A program made the position numbers and the translations under genes. From positions 310,001 to 374,000 of the forward strand of contig NZ_BMTU01000004.1 of NCBI RefSeq assembly GCF_014649835.1: a DNA stretch of 64,000 nucleotides. Reading direction: 5' to 3'. Source of the stretch: Streptomyces pilosus. Its GTDB lineage: Bacteria; Actinomycetota; Actinomycetes; Streptomycetales; Streptomycetaceae. Below the pieces are notes generated by a model. That model saw only the letters and a program-made list of their open reading frames with translations, had not been told where the DNA came from and made no database searches. Shown here in pieces: positions 51,802-61,583 of this stretch (position 1 is the first letter of the stretch; each line of letters starts with the position of its first letter).

Positions 51802-54800
51802 TCAGGGGCCGGCGGCGCGGGTGATGGCCGACTCCACGGCGGCGATGCGGTCGCCGAGGAGGGTGAGCGCGGCCACCGCGCGGGCCAGGGCGTCCCCGTC
51901 GGCGCCGCCCGGCGTGGTGGCGCGGACGTGGGCGGCCTTCACCTCGTCCCAGCGGGCCGCCTGCGCGGGGGTGAGCGTGCCGCGCAGCCCGGCGAGCTTG
52001 AGCAGGCTCGCCTCGGCCCCGGTGGTGAGGGTCTGGGCCTCGGCCGTGTAGTGGTCGTCGACGACGGCGGCCAGCTCGGCGTCGTTCATGACGGGCTGGA
52101 TGCGCTGGGCGATCCGGTTCATGTTGCGGTAGGAGCCCTGGAGCCGGAACGGCGGCTCGGTGCGGGCTTCGTCCGACTGCGCGGCGGAGGCGATGTAGGC
52201 GGCGTTGACCGCGAGGACCGTACGGCGGGCGGTGAGCAGGTGTCGCAACACGGCACGGACCGCGTCCAGTTCGGTGGGCGCGTACGGGTGGGTGAGGCGG
52301 TCGGGGCGGGCCGTGGGGTCGTTCGCGGCGAGACGGATCAGCAGGTCCAGGTCGGCGCGGTCACGTCCGGCGAGCGGGGCGAGCACCGCGTTGGCGGTGA
52401 GGGCGTTCTCCACGAAGCTGAGCGCGAAGACGTCCTCCTTGCCGGTGAGGACGTCGCCCAGGTTCCACACGTCGGCCCGGTTGGCCAGCATGTCGGGGAC
52501 GCGGAAGACCTCACCGGACTCGGTGTAGGGGTTGCCGGACATGCAGACGGCGAACCGTTTGCCGCGCAGGTCGTAGGTGCGCGGTCCGCCCTCCCACACA
52601 CCCTCCATCCGGCGGGTGGCGTCGCACAGCGGGATGAACTTCTGCAGCAGTTCGGGCGAGGTGTGCTGGATGTCGTCCAGGTAGAGGAGGGTGTTGCTGC
52701 CCGCGGCCAGCGCGAAGTTGATCTTCTCGACCTCCTGGCGGGCGGTGGCGTCCGGTGCCTCGGCCGGGTCCAGGGAAGTGACCGCGTGGCCGAGCGCCGG
52801 GCCGCTGACACGGACCAGGACCAGGCCGAGGCGGTGGGCGACGTACTCCATGAGGGTGGTCTTGCCGTAGCCGGGCGGGGAGACCAGCAGCAGCAGTCCG
52901 CCGGTGCCGGCGCGGGCGGACTCCCCGGTGGTGCCGAGCTGCTTGGCGAGGCTGTCGCCGACCAGCGGCAGGTAGACCTCGTCGACCAGCCGGTTGCGGA
53001 CGAACGACGCCATCACGCGCGGCCGGTGGTCGTCCAGGCGCAGCCGGGTGCGCTCGGCGGCCACCAGGGCGGTGCGGCGGCGCTGGAAGGCGCGGAAGGC
53101 CGGTACGTCGTGTGCCCTGAACTCCTCGGTGCGGGCGAGGAACTCGTCGAGGCGGACGGTGAGGCGGCGGTCGGTGATCCGGGGGTGGGTGGCGACCAGG
53201 CCCTCGACCGTGGCGGTCAGCGGCGCGTCCGACTCGTGGCGGCGCAGACCGGGGCAGAGTTCGGCGGCCACGGCCTCCGCGAGGTCGCCCGGCGCGACCT
53301 CGTCCCCGGTGGCGGTGGCGTACGCGGTCAGCCAGGCCTCGACGAGCTGACGGCGGGCGGTCAGGCCGGCGAGGGCGGGCAGGTCCTCGTCGTAGGCGCC
53401 GGTGGCGACCGTGCGGCGGAACTTGTCGAGCAGGGTGCGGGCACGGGTGCTGAGGACGAAGCCGTCGGGGCCGCTGGTCAGTTCGTCGAACAGGTACGCG
53501 GCACAGGCCTCGGGACGGGCCGTGGCGTCCGGGTCCCAGTCCCGTACGGCGCGGGCGAGTTCGGCCCGCAGCGCGTCGAGCGCGGGCGGCGGGCCGAAGG
53601 CGTCGCGGACCCGGGCCAGGGAGCGGGCCCGGCGGGTGAGGTCCTCGCGCTCCCGGTCCGTGGTGCCGTGCGCCCAGTACAGCAGCGCGTGGGCGCGGGC
53701 GGCCGGGGCGTGGCGCAGGGTCCCGGCGCCGGCGTACAGGGGCAGCAGGGCGGTGAGGAGCAGGGTGGCGTCGTGGTCGTGGACGCCCCGCTCGTGGCCC
53801 TCGTCGTAGGCCTCCTCGGCGGCGCCCCGGACCAGGGCGGCCAGGTCGTCGGCGCCGGCGAGGGCGTCGGGCCCGTGCTCGTGCAGCAGGCGGGCGGCGA
53901 GGTGTTCGGCGCGGCAGACCCCGGGCGACTCCGACGGCAGGTGCCGGTCCCACAGCGGGCGGTCGGCCAGCAGGGCGGGGTCGGTGACGGGGGCGCGGTA
54001 GTCGGTGCCGGTGAGGGCGACGGCGAGGCCGTCGCCGTGCGGGACGACGGTGAGGTCGAAGGGCTGGGTGGAGACGGCGAAGCGGTGGCCGCCGAGGCGG
54101 ATGGTGCGCCCGCCGTCCGCGTAGAGGTCGGTGCGGTCGCGCAGGGCGCGGACGGCTTCCTCGTGGGCGGAGCGCAGCCGCCCCTCCAGTTCCTCCGCCC
54201 GTACCCGCTCGCCGAGTTCACGCAGCTCGCCGGCGGTGCGGCGGACCTTGGCGACGAGCGGGTCGGAGGCGAACCAGGTGCTCACCGCGTCCGGGTCGGC
54301 GAGCGCCGAGGACCGGCGGGCGATCGTCGTCAGGACGCGTCCCGCGGCGGTGGCGAGCTGTTCGGCGCGGCGGGCGCGGGCGTCGGTGAGGCTCTGCTTG
54401 CGGGCGGAGAACGTCTCGTAGATCTCGGTGCGCCGGGCGGCGAGTTCCCCGAGGACGTCGTCGAACTCCGCGAACCGGGACTCCAGCGCCTCCAACTGGG
54501 TCAGGACGTTCGTCAGCTGGTCGTCGCAGCTCTCGGGGTCGCCTGCGGCGGCGAGGGCGCCGGTCACGGTCTGGCCGAGCAGGGCGAGTTCGGCGGCGAA
54601 CCCGGCGCGCGCCTCCCGGTCGAGGAGGCCGCGGCGGTGGCTGTCGAGGGTGGCGCGGGCGCGGTTGACACCGCCGAGGGTCTCGGCGACCCGTTCCAGG
54701 ACGGCCGTGCGGACGGTGGCGTCGGTGATGTCGAGCCCGGCGACCACCTCGGTCACCGTGCGCAGCCCGTGGGCCAGTTCGTCGAGGCGGGCGGCGACCG

Positions 54801-56709
54801 GGGCGGCCCCGGCGGTGGTGGTGACCGACTCGATGTCGGCGTGCAGCCGCTCCAGTTCGGCGTGCTGGGCGGCGAAGGCGTCCTCGCGGGCCAAGAAGGC
54901 GATCGCGCGCTGCCCGAACGAGGCGAGGTCCGTCCCGGCCTGCTCGGCCAGGGCGTCGATACGGTCGCGGTCGGCGTACCGCATGTCCTTCAGGGTCAGC
55001 AGATGGCCCTGGGCGTTGCGCAGTTCGGTGAGGCCGGTGACCCAGGCGGCGGCCTCGCGGGGCTGTTCCCCGCGCAGCCTGCGCACCACCGAGGTGATCC
55101 GGTCCGCCGCCTCGTCGAGCGCCCCGGCGGCCCTGCGGCCGAGGTCGCGTACGGTCTCGAACTCGGCGAGGACCTGCGCGGCGGTGGCGCGCACCTCCTC
55201 CAGCGGGGTGCGCAGGTCGCCGGTCTCCGGGTCGCCGAGCCAGTGGTGGGTGTCCAGGGCGCGGACGCAGGCGGCCGTCAGGGTGGTGTAGATCTCCGCC
55301 GTGGGGGTGGTCTCGACGGCGGAGCGGGCCAGCGACAGACAGTCGGAGATGCCGCGTACGAGGTCGGCGTTGCCGACCCGGGCGAGCGGTCCGTCGCCGG
55401 CGGGCTGCGCGGCGGCGAACGTGTCGGAGGCGTAGGGCGAGTCCCAGAGCTGGACGGGGTGGACGCGGGCGGGCTCGTCGCCCTCGGGGCGCAGCAGGAC
55501 GAGGTGTCCGTCGTCGAACAGGGCCCAGCCGTGGCAGGTCATCGGGGTGGCGACGGCCTCGCGGATCTGGTTGTACGACAGCAGCAGGCCGCGCCCGCGT
55601 CCGGGGGCGTGGAAGGCGTACAGCACGTCCTCGCCGTGCGGTGAGCGCACCTCGCGTTCGAACCGCATCCCGTCGGTGTCGAGTTCGTAGGTCTTGTGGG
55701 TGCCGGTGGCGAGGCAGTAGCCGCCGGGGAAGACGATGCCCTGGTCCTCGGGCAGCCGGCGGCAGCCCTGTCCGATGCCGTCGAGCCGGACGACCGTGCG
55801 GGTGAGGGTGTGGAAGACCAGGTGGCGGTGGGCGGTCTCCTTGTAGGGGAGGATCCGCAGCAGGATCAGGGGGCCGACGCGGGCGTGGGAGATCTCGGCG
55901 TCGGCGAGGGACTGCAGGGGCTCGTCGACCGGCTCACTGTGGATGCCGTCGGCGGTGCCGGTGTCGTCGTCGGCCTTCACGGTGAGGGTGCCGCCGAGGG
56001 TGTCGACGAAGACCTCGCCCCGGACGGAGACGTGCGGGTGGCGGCCGAGGACGTGGTCCTCGCGGGTGGTGGGCGTCCAGTCGATGCCGTCGGGCTCGGT
56101 GAGCGCGTGGTCGCGGTCGCCGCGGGCGTCGAGGAAGACGGCGCGGCCGTCGTCGGCGACCGACCAGCGCAGGACGCGGATGTCGCCGGGCTTCTCGCCG
56201 GTCTGGAAGACGGCGAGCAGCTTGCCGGGGACGCGGCGCAGCCGCAGCAGGCGGGCCTGGCGGTAGTAGCGGTGCAGGGCGGCGAACTCGCGGACGAACG
56301 CCGGGTCGTCGAGCAGCCCGGGTACGGCGTCGTCGGGCAGGCGGTTGAGGTCGCGGTCGTGCGGGGCGAGGACGTCGCCGACCGCGGTGTCCCCGTCGGG
56401 CCGGGGCCGCGCCTCGTAGCCGAAGAGGAGCACGTCGCCGACGGCGACGACGTCGCGGGGGACGGCGGTCCGTCCGGTGCGCAGCCGCTCGGTGCCGGTG
56501 AGGCGCAGTCCGGGCGCGCCGAACTCCTCGGCGCGGCGGCGGTTGAGTGCCTCGGCGCGGCGGGCGAGTTCGGTGGCCTGTGCGGTGAGGCGGTCACGCA
56601 GTACCCGGTAGGCGCCGCCGTCGACCGTGGCGGGGGCCGCGGTGGGGTCCGGCGCGGGGCCACCCGCGCCGGGGGCGTGACGGACGGCGGACTCGTGGGT
56701 GCTGCTCAT
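51802..56709 (-). CDS. Giant AAA+ ATPase (annotated in relatives as DNA repair ATPase)
   Basis: A 1635-residue protein. The first 500 or so residues are a beta-rich region (VVAVGDVLLFGYEARPRPDGDTAVGDVLAPHDRDLNRLPDDAV; HVSVRGEVFVDTLGGTLTVK). Residues about 560-900 are long alpha-helices likely to be coiled coil (DLGRRAAGALDEAADRITSVVRRLRGEQP; ALESRFAEFDDVLGELAARRTEIYETFSARKQSLTDARARRAEQLA). A C-terminal AAA+ module starts near 1270, with Walker A SPPGYGKTT (K1283), Walker B TLLYLDDIQH (about 1345) and a sensor-1 asparagine in CMSGNPYTES. Relatives are named DNA repair ATPase automatically; I see no nuclease or DNA-binding motif. It follows a flotillin gene after a hairpin, so it may act at membrane microdomains. 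Confidence 0.82.
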   Translation of the reverse strand: MSSTHESAVRHAPGAGGPAPDPTAAPATVDGGAYRVLRDRLTAQATELARRAEALNRRRAEEFGAPGLRLTGTERLRTGRTAVPRDVVAVGDVLLFGYEARPRPDGDTAVGDVLAPHDRDLNRLPDDAVPGLLDDPAFVREFAALHRYYRQARLLRLRRVPGKLLAVFQTGEKPGDIRVLRWSVADDGRAVFLDARGDRDHALTEPDGIDWTPTTREDHVLGRHPHVSVRGEVFVDTLGGTLTVKADDDTGTADGIHSEPVDEPLQSLADAEISHARVGPLILLRILPYKETAHRHLVFHTLTRTVVRLDGIGQGCRRLPEDQGIVFPGGYCLATGTHKTYELDTDGMRFEREVRSPHGEDVLYAFHAPGRGRGLLLSYNQIREAVATPMTCHGWALFDDGHLVLLRPEGDEPARVHPVQLWDSPYASDTFAAAQPAGDGPLARVGNADLVRGISDCLSLARSAVETTPTAEIYTTLTAACVRALDTHHWLGDPETGDLRTPLEEVRATAAQVLAEFETVRDLGRRAAGALDEAADRITSVVRRLRGEQPREAAAWVTGLTELRNAQGHLLTLKDMRYADRDRIDALAEQAGTDLASFGQRAIAFLAREDAFAAQHAELERLHADIESVTTTAGAAPVAARLDELAHGLRTVTEVVAGLDITDATVRTAVLERVAETLGGVNRARATLDSHRRGLLDREARAGFAAELALLGQTVTGALAAAGDPESCDDQLTNVLTQLEALESRFAEFDDVLGELAARRTEIYETFSARKQSLTDARARRAEQLATAAGRVLTTIARRSSALADPDAVSTWFASDPLVAKVRRTAGELRELGERVRAEELEGRLRSAHEEAVRALRDRTDLYADGGRTIRLGGHRFAVSTQPFDLTVVPHGDGLAVALTGTDYRAPVTDPALLADRPLWDRHLPSESPGVCRAEHLAARLLHEHGPDALAGADDLAALVRGAAEEAYDEGHERGVHDHDATLLLTALLPLYAGAGTLRHAPAARAHALLYWAHGTTDREREDLTRRARSLARVRDAFGPPPALDALRAELARAVRDWDPDATARPEACAAYLFDELTSGPDGFVLSTRARTLLDKFRRTVATGAYDEDLPALAGLTARRQLVEAWLTAYATATGDEVAPGDLAEAVAAELCPGLRRHESDAPLTATVEGLVATHPRITDRRLTVRLDEFLARTEEFRAHDVPAFRAFQRRRTALVAAERTRLRLDDHRPRVMASFVRNRLVDEVYLPLVGDSLAKQLGTTGESARAGTGGLLLLVSPPGYGKTTLMEYVAHRLGLVLVRVSGPALGHAVTSLDPAEAPDATARQEVEKINFALAAGSNTLLYLDDIQHTSPELLQKFIPLCDATRRMEGVWEGGPRTYDLRGKRFAVCMSGNPYTESGEVFRVPDMLANRADVWNLGDVLTGKEDVFALSFVENALTANAVLAPLAGRDRADLDLLIRLAANDPTARPDRLTHPYAPTELDAVRAVLRHLLTARRTVLAVNAAYIASAAQSDEARTEPPFRLQGSYRNMNRIAQRIQPVMNDAELAAVVDDHYTAEAQTLTTGAEASLLKLAGLRGTLTPAQAARWDEVKAAHVRATTPGGADGDALARAVAALTLLGDRIAAVESAITRAAGP

Positions 56710-56729
56710 GGCTGCCTCTCGGGAAGGGA

Positions 56730-56770
56730 GGGCCGGGAGCCGCCGTCCCCTGCGCGGCGGCTCCCGGCCC
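56730..56770 (-). terminator. Intercistronic hairpin between flotillin and AAA+ genes
   Basis: GGGCCGGGAGCCGCCG (56730-56745) and CGGCGGCTCCCGGCCC (56755-56770) form a perfect 16-bp stem with a 9-base loop. It fills the 71-base gap between the two genes and should lower read-through into the very long ATPase gene. Confidence 0.78.
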
Positions 56771-56780
56771 GGTGGGTGGG

Positions 56781-58826
56781 TCAGGCCCTGGCACGGCCGT
56801 TCAGCTCGGCCAGCGGTGTGTCCGAGAGGCCCAGCTCACCGGCTTTCTCGATCAGTTCCTTGAACCGGCCGGTGTTCTCGCCGCCCTGCCGCATCAGGCG
56901 CATCAGCAGCGCCGAGACCGTGAGGTTCTGCACGTCGGCGGTGGAGACGGAGCCGAGGACGCGGCCCAGGTCGTCGGTGAAGCTCGCGGAGCCGTCCAGC
57001 CAGGGCCCGGCGAGTGCCTGCGCGGTCTCGGAGCTGCGGACGAAGCCGTCCACGCTCTTGCCGAGCGCGATGGAGGACACCAGCCGGTCGAGGAACACCG
57101 ACTCCCCGCCGACGATGTTGATGTCCGCGTTCTCCAGTCCGGTCGCCAGGACCGTGGCCTGCGCCTCGGCGACCTGCCGCTGGACGTCCAGTCCGGCGAG
57201 CCGGATGTCCTTCTCGGCCTCCAGCCGCAGCCGGTACTCCTCGTGGCCGCGGGACGCGTCGTCCAGGGCGGCCATCGCCGCCGCCTTCTCGGTGAGGCCG
57301 GCCGCCTCCGCGCGGAGCCTGCCGCTGATGGCCTCCGCGTCGGCGAGGGCCTTGGCCCGCGCGCCCTCGGCCTCGGCGCGCAGCCGGGCCTCGGTGGCCC
57401 CGGCCTCGGCGCGGCCCGCCTTCTCCAGGACCTCGGCCTCCTTGTCGCGGACCCGCACGGCGGCCAGTCCTTCGGCGGCGGACTCCGCCTGGATGCCCTC
57501 GGCGAGGCGCAGCTTGGCCTGGGCGTCCAGGTCCGCCGTCTTCAACCGGGCTTCGGCCAGGGTGAGTTCCTCGGCGGCGCGGTGCGCGGCGGCCTGCTCG
57601 GCGGCCTCCGCTGCCTTGATGTCCTTGACCAGCTTCTCCTGCGCCTCCGCCTCCGCGGCGATGACGACCGCCTGCCGCTGCCGCTCCGCCTCCTCGACGG
57701 CACGGAGCTTCTTGATGGACTCCTCCTGCTCGGCGACCGTGCGGTCCACCGCGACCCGCTCGCGGACGACCTCGGCGATCTCCCGCTTCTCCGCCTCGAC
57801 CTCCTTGTCGGCGGCGATCCTGGTCAGCTGGGTCTCCCGCTCCCGGGCGATGACCTCGAGCAGGCGGTCCTTCTCGATGCGCTCGCTTTCGACGGCGATG
57901 ACCCGTTCGCGGTTCTTGGCGGCGACGGCGACCTCGCGGGCCTGGTTCTCGCGCTGGATGCCGAGCTGTTCCTCCGTGCGCAGGAAGGCGCTCTGCGCGC
58001 GCAGCCGCTCCTCCTCCACCACCCGGGCGGTCTCCGCCTCCTCGCGAGCCCGTACCGTCTCGATCTCCCGGCGCTGCTTGATCTCGGCGTCCGCCTGGCG
58101 GCGCTCCAGTTCCAGGATGGCCTCGCGCGCGTCGACGTCCTGCCGGGTGATCTCCTTCTGTTCGTTGCGCTGGGCCTCGTTGGTGCGGACGTGCTCCACG
58201 GCCGTCAGCTCGGTGATCTTGCGGATGCCCTGTGCGTCGAGGACGTTGCCCGGGTCGAGCTGGGCGAGCGGCGTCTGCTCCAGGTAGTCGATCGCGGCGT
58301 CCTCGAGGTGGTAGCCGCTGAGGTCGACCCCGATGACCTCGATGATGCGGTACCGCAGTTCCTCGCGCTTGGTGTAGAGGTCGGTGAAGTCCATCTGCTT
58401 GCCGACGGTCTTCAGCGCCTCGGAGAACTTCGCGTGGAACAGCTCCTGGAGCGTGTTGCGGTCGCTGGCCCGCGCGGTGCCGACGGCCTGGGCGACCTTG
58501 ATGACGTCGTCGACGGTCTTGTTGACCTTGACGAAGAACGTGATGCGGATGTCCGCGCGGATGTTGTCCCGGCAGATCAGGCCTTCCTTGCCGGCCCGGG
58601 TGATCTCGATGGTCTTCACCGAGATGTCCATCACCTCGGCCTTGTGCAGGACCGGCAGCACGACCGACCCGGTGAACGTCACGTCGACCCTGCGGACCTT
58701 GGAGACGATCAGCGCCTTGCCCTGTTCCACCTTGCGGAACAGCTTGGTGACGAGCAGCAGACCGATGAGCACGAGCAACAGGGCGACGCCGGCGAGTACG
58801 GCGATGCCCACGGTGGCGGCATCCAT
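56781..58826 (-). CDS. Flotillin-family (SPFH/band 7) membrane protein
   Basis: A 681-residue flotillin of the YqiK/FloA-like class, which scaffolds ordered membrane patches. One N-terminal membrane helix (VGIAVLAGVALLLVLIGLLLV) is followed by the SPFH domain (about 30-210; GKALIVSKVRRVDVTFTGSVVLPVLHKAEVMDISVKTIEI). Next comes a very long charged coiled coil rich in Glu/Ala/Arg (about 220-580, with the EA-rich repeats typical of flotillins). The C-terminal globular end (ATGLENADINIVGGESVFLDRLVSSIALGKSV) is also conserved in flotillins. It is the first gene of a two-gene unit with the AAA+ ATPase. The ATG at 58826 is followed by normal coding statistics; no strong ribosome binding site is visible. 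Confidence 0.9.
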   Translation of the reverse strand: MDAATVGIAVLAGVALLLVLIGLLLVTKLFRKVEQGKALIVSKVRRVDVTFTGSVVLPVLHKAEVMDISVKTIEITRAGKEGLICRDNIRADIRITFFVKVNKTVDDVIKVAQAVGTARASDRNTLQELFHAKFSEALKTVGKQMDFTDLYTKREELRYRIIEVIGVDLSGYHLEDAAIDYLEQTPLAQLDPGNVLDAQGIRKITELTAVEHVRTNEAQRNEQKEITRQDVDAREAILELERRQADAEIKQRREIETVRAREEAETARVVEEERLRAQSAFLRTEEQLGIQRENQAREVAVAAKNRERVIAVESERIEKDRLLEVIARERETQLTRIAADKEVEAEKREIAEVVRERVAVDRTVAEQEESIKKLRAVEEAERQRQAVVIAAEAEAQEKLVKDIKAAEAAEQAAAHRAAEELTLAEARLKTADLDAQAKLRLAEGIQAESAAEGLAAVRVRDKEAEVLEKAGRAEAGATEARLRAEAEGARAKALADAEAISGRLRAEAAGLTEKAAAMAALDDASRGHEEYRLRLEAEKDIRLAGLDVQRQVAEAQATVLATGLENADINIVGGESVFLDRLVSSIALGKSVDGFVRSSETAQALAGPWLDGSASFTDDLGRVLGSVSTADVQNLTVSALLMRLMRQGGENTGRFKELIEKAGELGLSDTPLAELNGRARA

Positions 58827-58922
58827 GGGACACGTCCTTCTGGGCTGAAAAACTGGCAGAAGTCAGGTGGGAGAAGGCCTCGTGGGCGAGGCGGGTGAAG
58901 GTCCGGTGGAGAGGGAGACGGC

Positions 58923-59108
58923 TCAGCCGGCGCTGCGGTTCTGCGCCGCGCGCGGACGGATGCCGTCCGCTCCCGGGCGCACCGCGCGCGCCACCCCGTC
59001 CCGGTCCGCACCGCGTCCGCGCGGGGACCGGGACGGCCCGGGTTCGTCCGGGCGGGGGTGGTGCAGCGGCCGTACGAAACGGGGGGCGGGGCCCGTGTGG
59101 GTGTTCAT
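58923..59108 (-). CDS. Possible 61-residue Pro/Arg-rich peptide
   Basis: A short frame begins at the ATG at 59108 right after a purine-rich GGGAGGGGGCGGAG. The product (MNTHTGPAPRFVRPLHHPRP, then Arg/Gly/Asp-rich) has no known domain. It lies 96 bases before the flotillin gene on the same strand, so it could be a leader gene of that operon. In this GC-rich context an open frame of this length is weak evidence, so only the ribosome binding site supports it. Confidence 0.3.
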   Translation of the reverse strand: MNTHTGPAPRFVRPLHHPRPDEPGPSRSPRGRGADRDGVARAVRPGADGIRPRAAQNRSAG

Positions 59109-59252
59109 CTCCGCCCCCTCCCGTCTGGCACGCGTCGTCTCCGGACAGCGCTGCCCCCGGTTCCGGCGCGAGACACCTGCCGGTGCCCGGCACCGGAACC
59201 TTTCGCAGTGCTCCCCGCGGCCCATGATGGCCGGGGAGGGCGTGGGCGCGCA

Positions 59253-59282
59253 TTGCCGGTTCCCGGCAAGGTTCATTAGGGT
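59253..59282 (+). promoter_or_regulatory. Promoter with overlapping palindrome for the PucR-type regulator
   Basis: -35 TTGCCG (59253-59258) and -10 TAGGGT (59277-59282) are 18 bases apart and the -10 fits the Streptomyces TAGPuPuT form. TTGCCGGTTCCCGGCAA (59253-59269) is a perfect 7-3-7 inverted repeat covering the -35, a likely operator. Confidence 0.6.
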
Positions 59283-59340
59283 CTGCATGCCGGTGCGTCA
59301 ACATGAGCGCATCAGGGACGCGTCAAGACCTGGGGACCGC

Positions 59341-60399
59341 GTGACGGAACGAGAGATTCCGGAGGAGTATCTCGACGGCTGTGCCCAGATCCTCATCGAC
59401 GTGGCGACCACGGGCCGGCGTCTCACCCGGGACGAGATCGCCTCGCGCCGGGCCCTGGGGGAACGGGCCGCGGAGGCGGGGTTCGGTCTGCGCTCCCTCG
59501 TCAGCGCCCATCTGTCGGCGGCCCGTGGGGCGTGGCCGCGCGCCGCGGACTCGGCCGAGGGCGCCCTTGCGGCCGTGCAGCAGGTGGTGGACGCGTTCGC
59601 CGAGGGATTCGAACGGGCGCAGCGGCTGGCGGTGCGTCAGGAGGAGGCCGCACGGCGGGAGTTCATCGACGACCTGCTGTACGGACGCAGCGATCTGGGA
59701 CGGCTCGCGGAGCGCGCCGAGCGCTTCGGTCTGCGGCTGTCCCACGAACACGCGGTCGCCGTCGCCCAGGGGCCGATCGCCTACGACGAGGGCGACCCGG
59801 TGCCGCGGCAGGTGGAGCGCGCCCTGATAGCGCGCTTCGGTGACCGCAGCATCCTGCTCACCACCAAGGACGGCCGGCTGCTGTGCATCGCGCCCGGACA
59901 CCAGGGCGAGGTGCTCACCCACTTCGCCAAACAGGCGCACGCCGCCACCGACGGCGGGCAGGTCGCCATCGGCCGCCCGCAGTACGGCCCCGGCGGGGTC
60001 GTGCAGTCGTACGAGGAGGCGCTGAGCTTCCTGGAGATCGCCGAACGGCTGGGGATGGACGATCCGGTGCTGCGCGCCTCCGACCTGCTCGTCTACCCGG
60101 TGCTGGCCCGTGACCGGCAGGCCATGGCCGACCTGGTCCACAACACCCTCGGCCCGCTGACCACGGCCCGCGGCGGCGCCGGGCCCCTCCTCGACACGCT
60201 CACCGCCTACTTCGACTCCGGCTGTGTCGCCGCGGAGGCGGCACGGCGGCTGTCGCTGAGCGTGCGGGCGCTGACCTACCGGCTGGAGCGCATCCACAAG
60301 CTCACCGGGGCCAACCCCTCCGACCCGGCGCACCGTTACATGCTCCAGACGGCGGTCATCGGGGCGCGCCTGCTGGACTGGCCGGACGGCGTCCTGTGA
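59341..60399 (+). CDS. PucR/CdaR-type transcriptional regulator
   Basis: A 352-residue regulator with an N-terminal helical sensor region (EREIPEEYLDGCAQILIDVATTGRRLTRDEIASRRALGERAAE), a GGDEF-like central part, and the C-terminal PucR helix-turn-helix (LLDTLTAYFDSGCVAAEAARRLSLSVRALTYRLERIHKLTGANPSDPAHRYMLQTAVIGARLL). Such proteins control catabolic or secondary metabolism genes and often their own. The GTG at 59341 is preferred because the predicted transcription start (about 59289) lies after the in-frame ATG at 59287. A palindrome on the promoter suggests autoregulation. Targets are unknown. Confidence 0.82.
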   Translation: MTEREIPEEYLDGCAQILIDVATTGRRLTRDEIASRRALGERAAEAGFGLRSLVSAHLSAARGAWPRAADSAEGALAAVQQVVDAFAEGFERAQRLAVRQEEAARREFIDDLLYGRSDLGRLAERAERFGLRLSHEHAVAVAQGPIAYDEGDPVPRQVERALIARFGDRSILLTTKDGRLLCIAPGHQGEVLTHFAKQAHAATDGGQVAIGRPQYGPGGVVQSYEEALSFLEIAERLGMDDPVLRASDLLVYPVLARDRQAMADLVHNTLGPLTTARGGAGPLLDTLTAYFDSGCVAAEAARRLSLSVRALTYRLERIHKLTGANPSDPAHRYMLQTAVIGARLLDWPDGVL

Positions 60400-60635
60400 G
60401 CCGGTGACCGCCCCCGCGGGCCCCGGCGCCACGAACGCGCGGCGCCGGGAACGGCACCTGGGGCGCGCGGGCGCGGCACCCCGGGGCACGGGCGGGCGGG
60501 GGGCCGCACGGCGGCCGGACCCCGACCGCGTCACCGCGGGACCGGCGTTACGGACCGGCCCGGTGCGGCTCCCGCCCGCGCGGCGGCACCGCCGCCGGGG
60601 CGTTTCCGGCTCCCGGCGGGGCGCGGGGCCGGCGG

Positions 60636-60677
60636 CAGGGCAAAGGGCCGGCCCGACAGGGCAAAGGGCCGGCCCGA
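60636..60677. repeat. Two exact 21-bp direct repeats
   Basis: Units 60636-60656 and 60657-60677 are identical and begin CAGGGCAAAGGGCCGGCC; each contains the palindrome GGGCCGGCCC and so can form a small hairpin. They lie 18 bases past the stop of the gene at 60696 on the minus strand and may serve as its terminator. The rest of 60400-60635 shows nothing. Confidence 0.85.
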
Positions 60678-60695
60678 CAGGGCGCGCGGGGCCGG

Positions 60696-61566
<871 letters not shown>

Positions 61567-61583
61567 CCGCCCCCCGGCCGCGC

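Noticed and set aside
51928-55644. 1238-codon plus-strand frame opposite the AAA+ ATPase
   Set aside because: It is the mirror of a real coding frame; its composition is typical of high-GC antisense frames and it has no ribosome binding site.
60400-60635. Short plus-strand gene after the PucR-type regulator
   Set aside because: The frame is Arg/Gly/Pro-rich, has no motif and ends in direct repeats.
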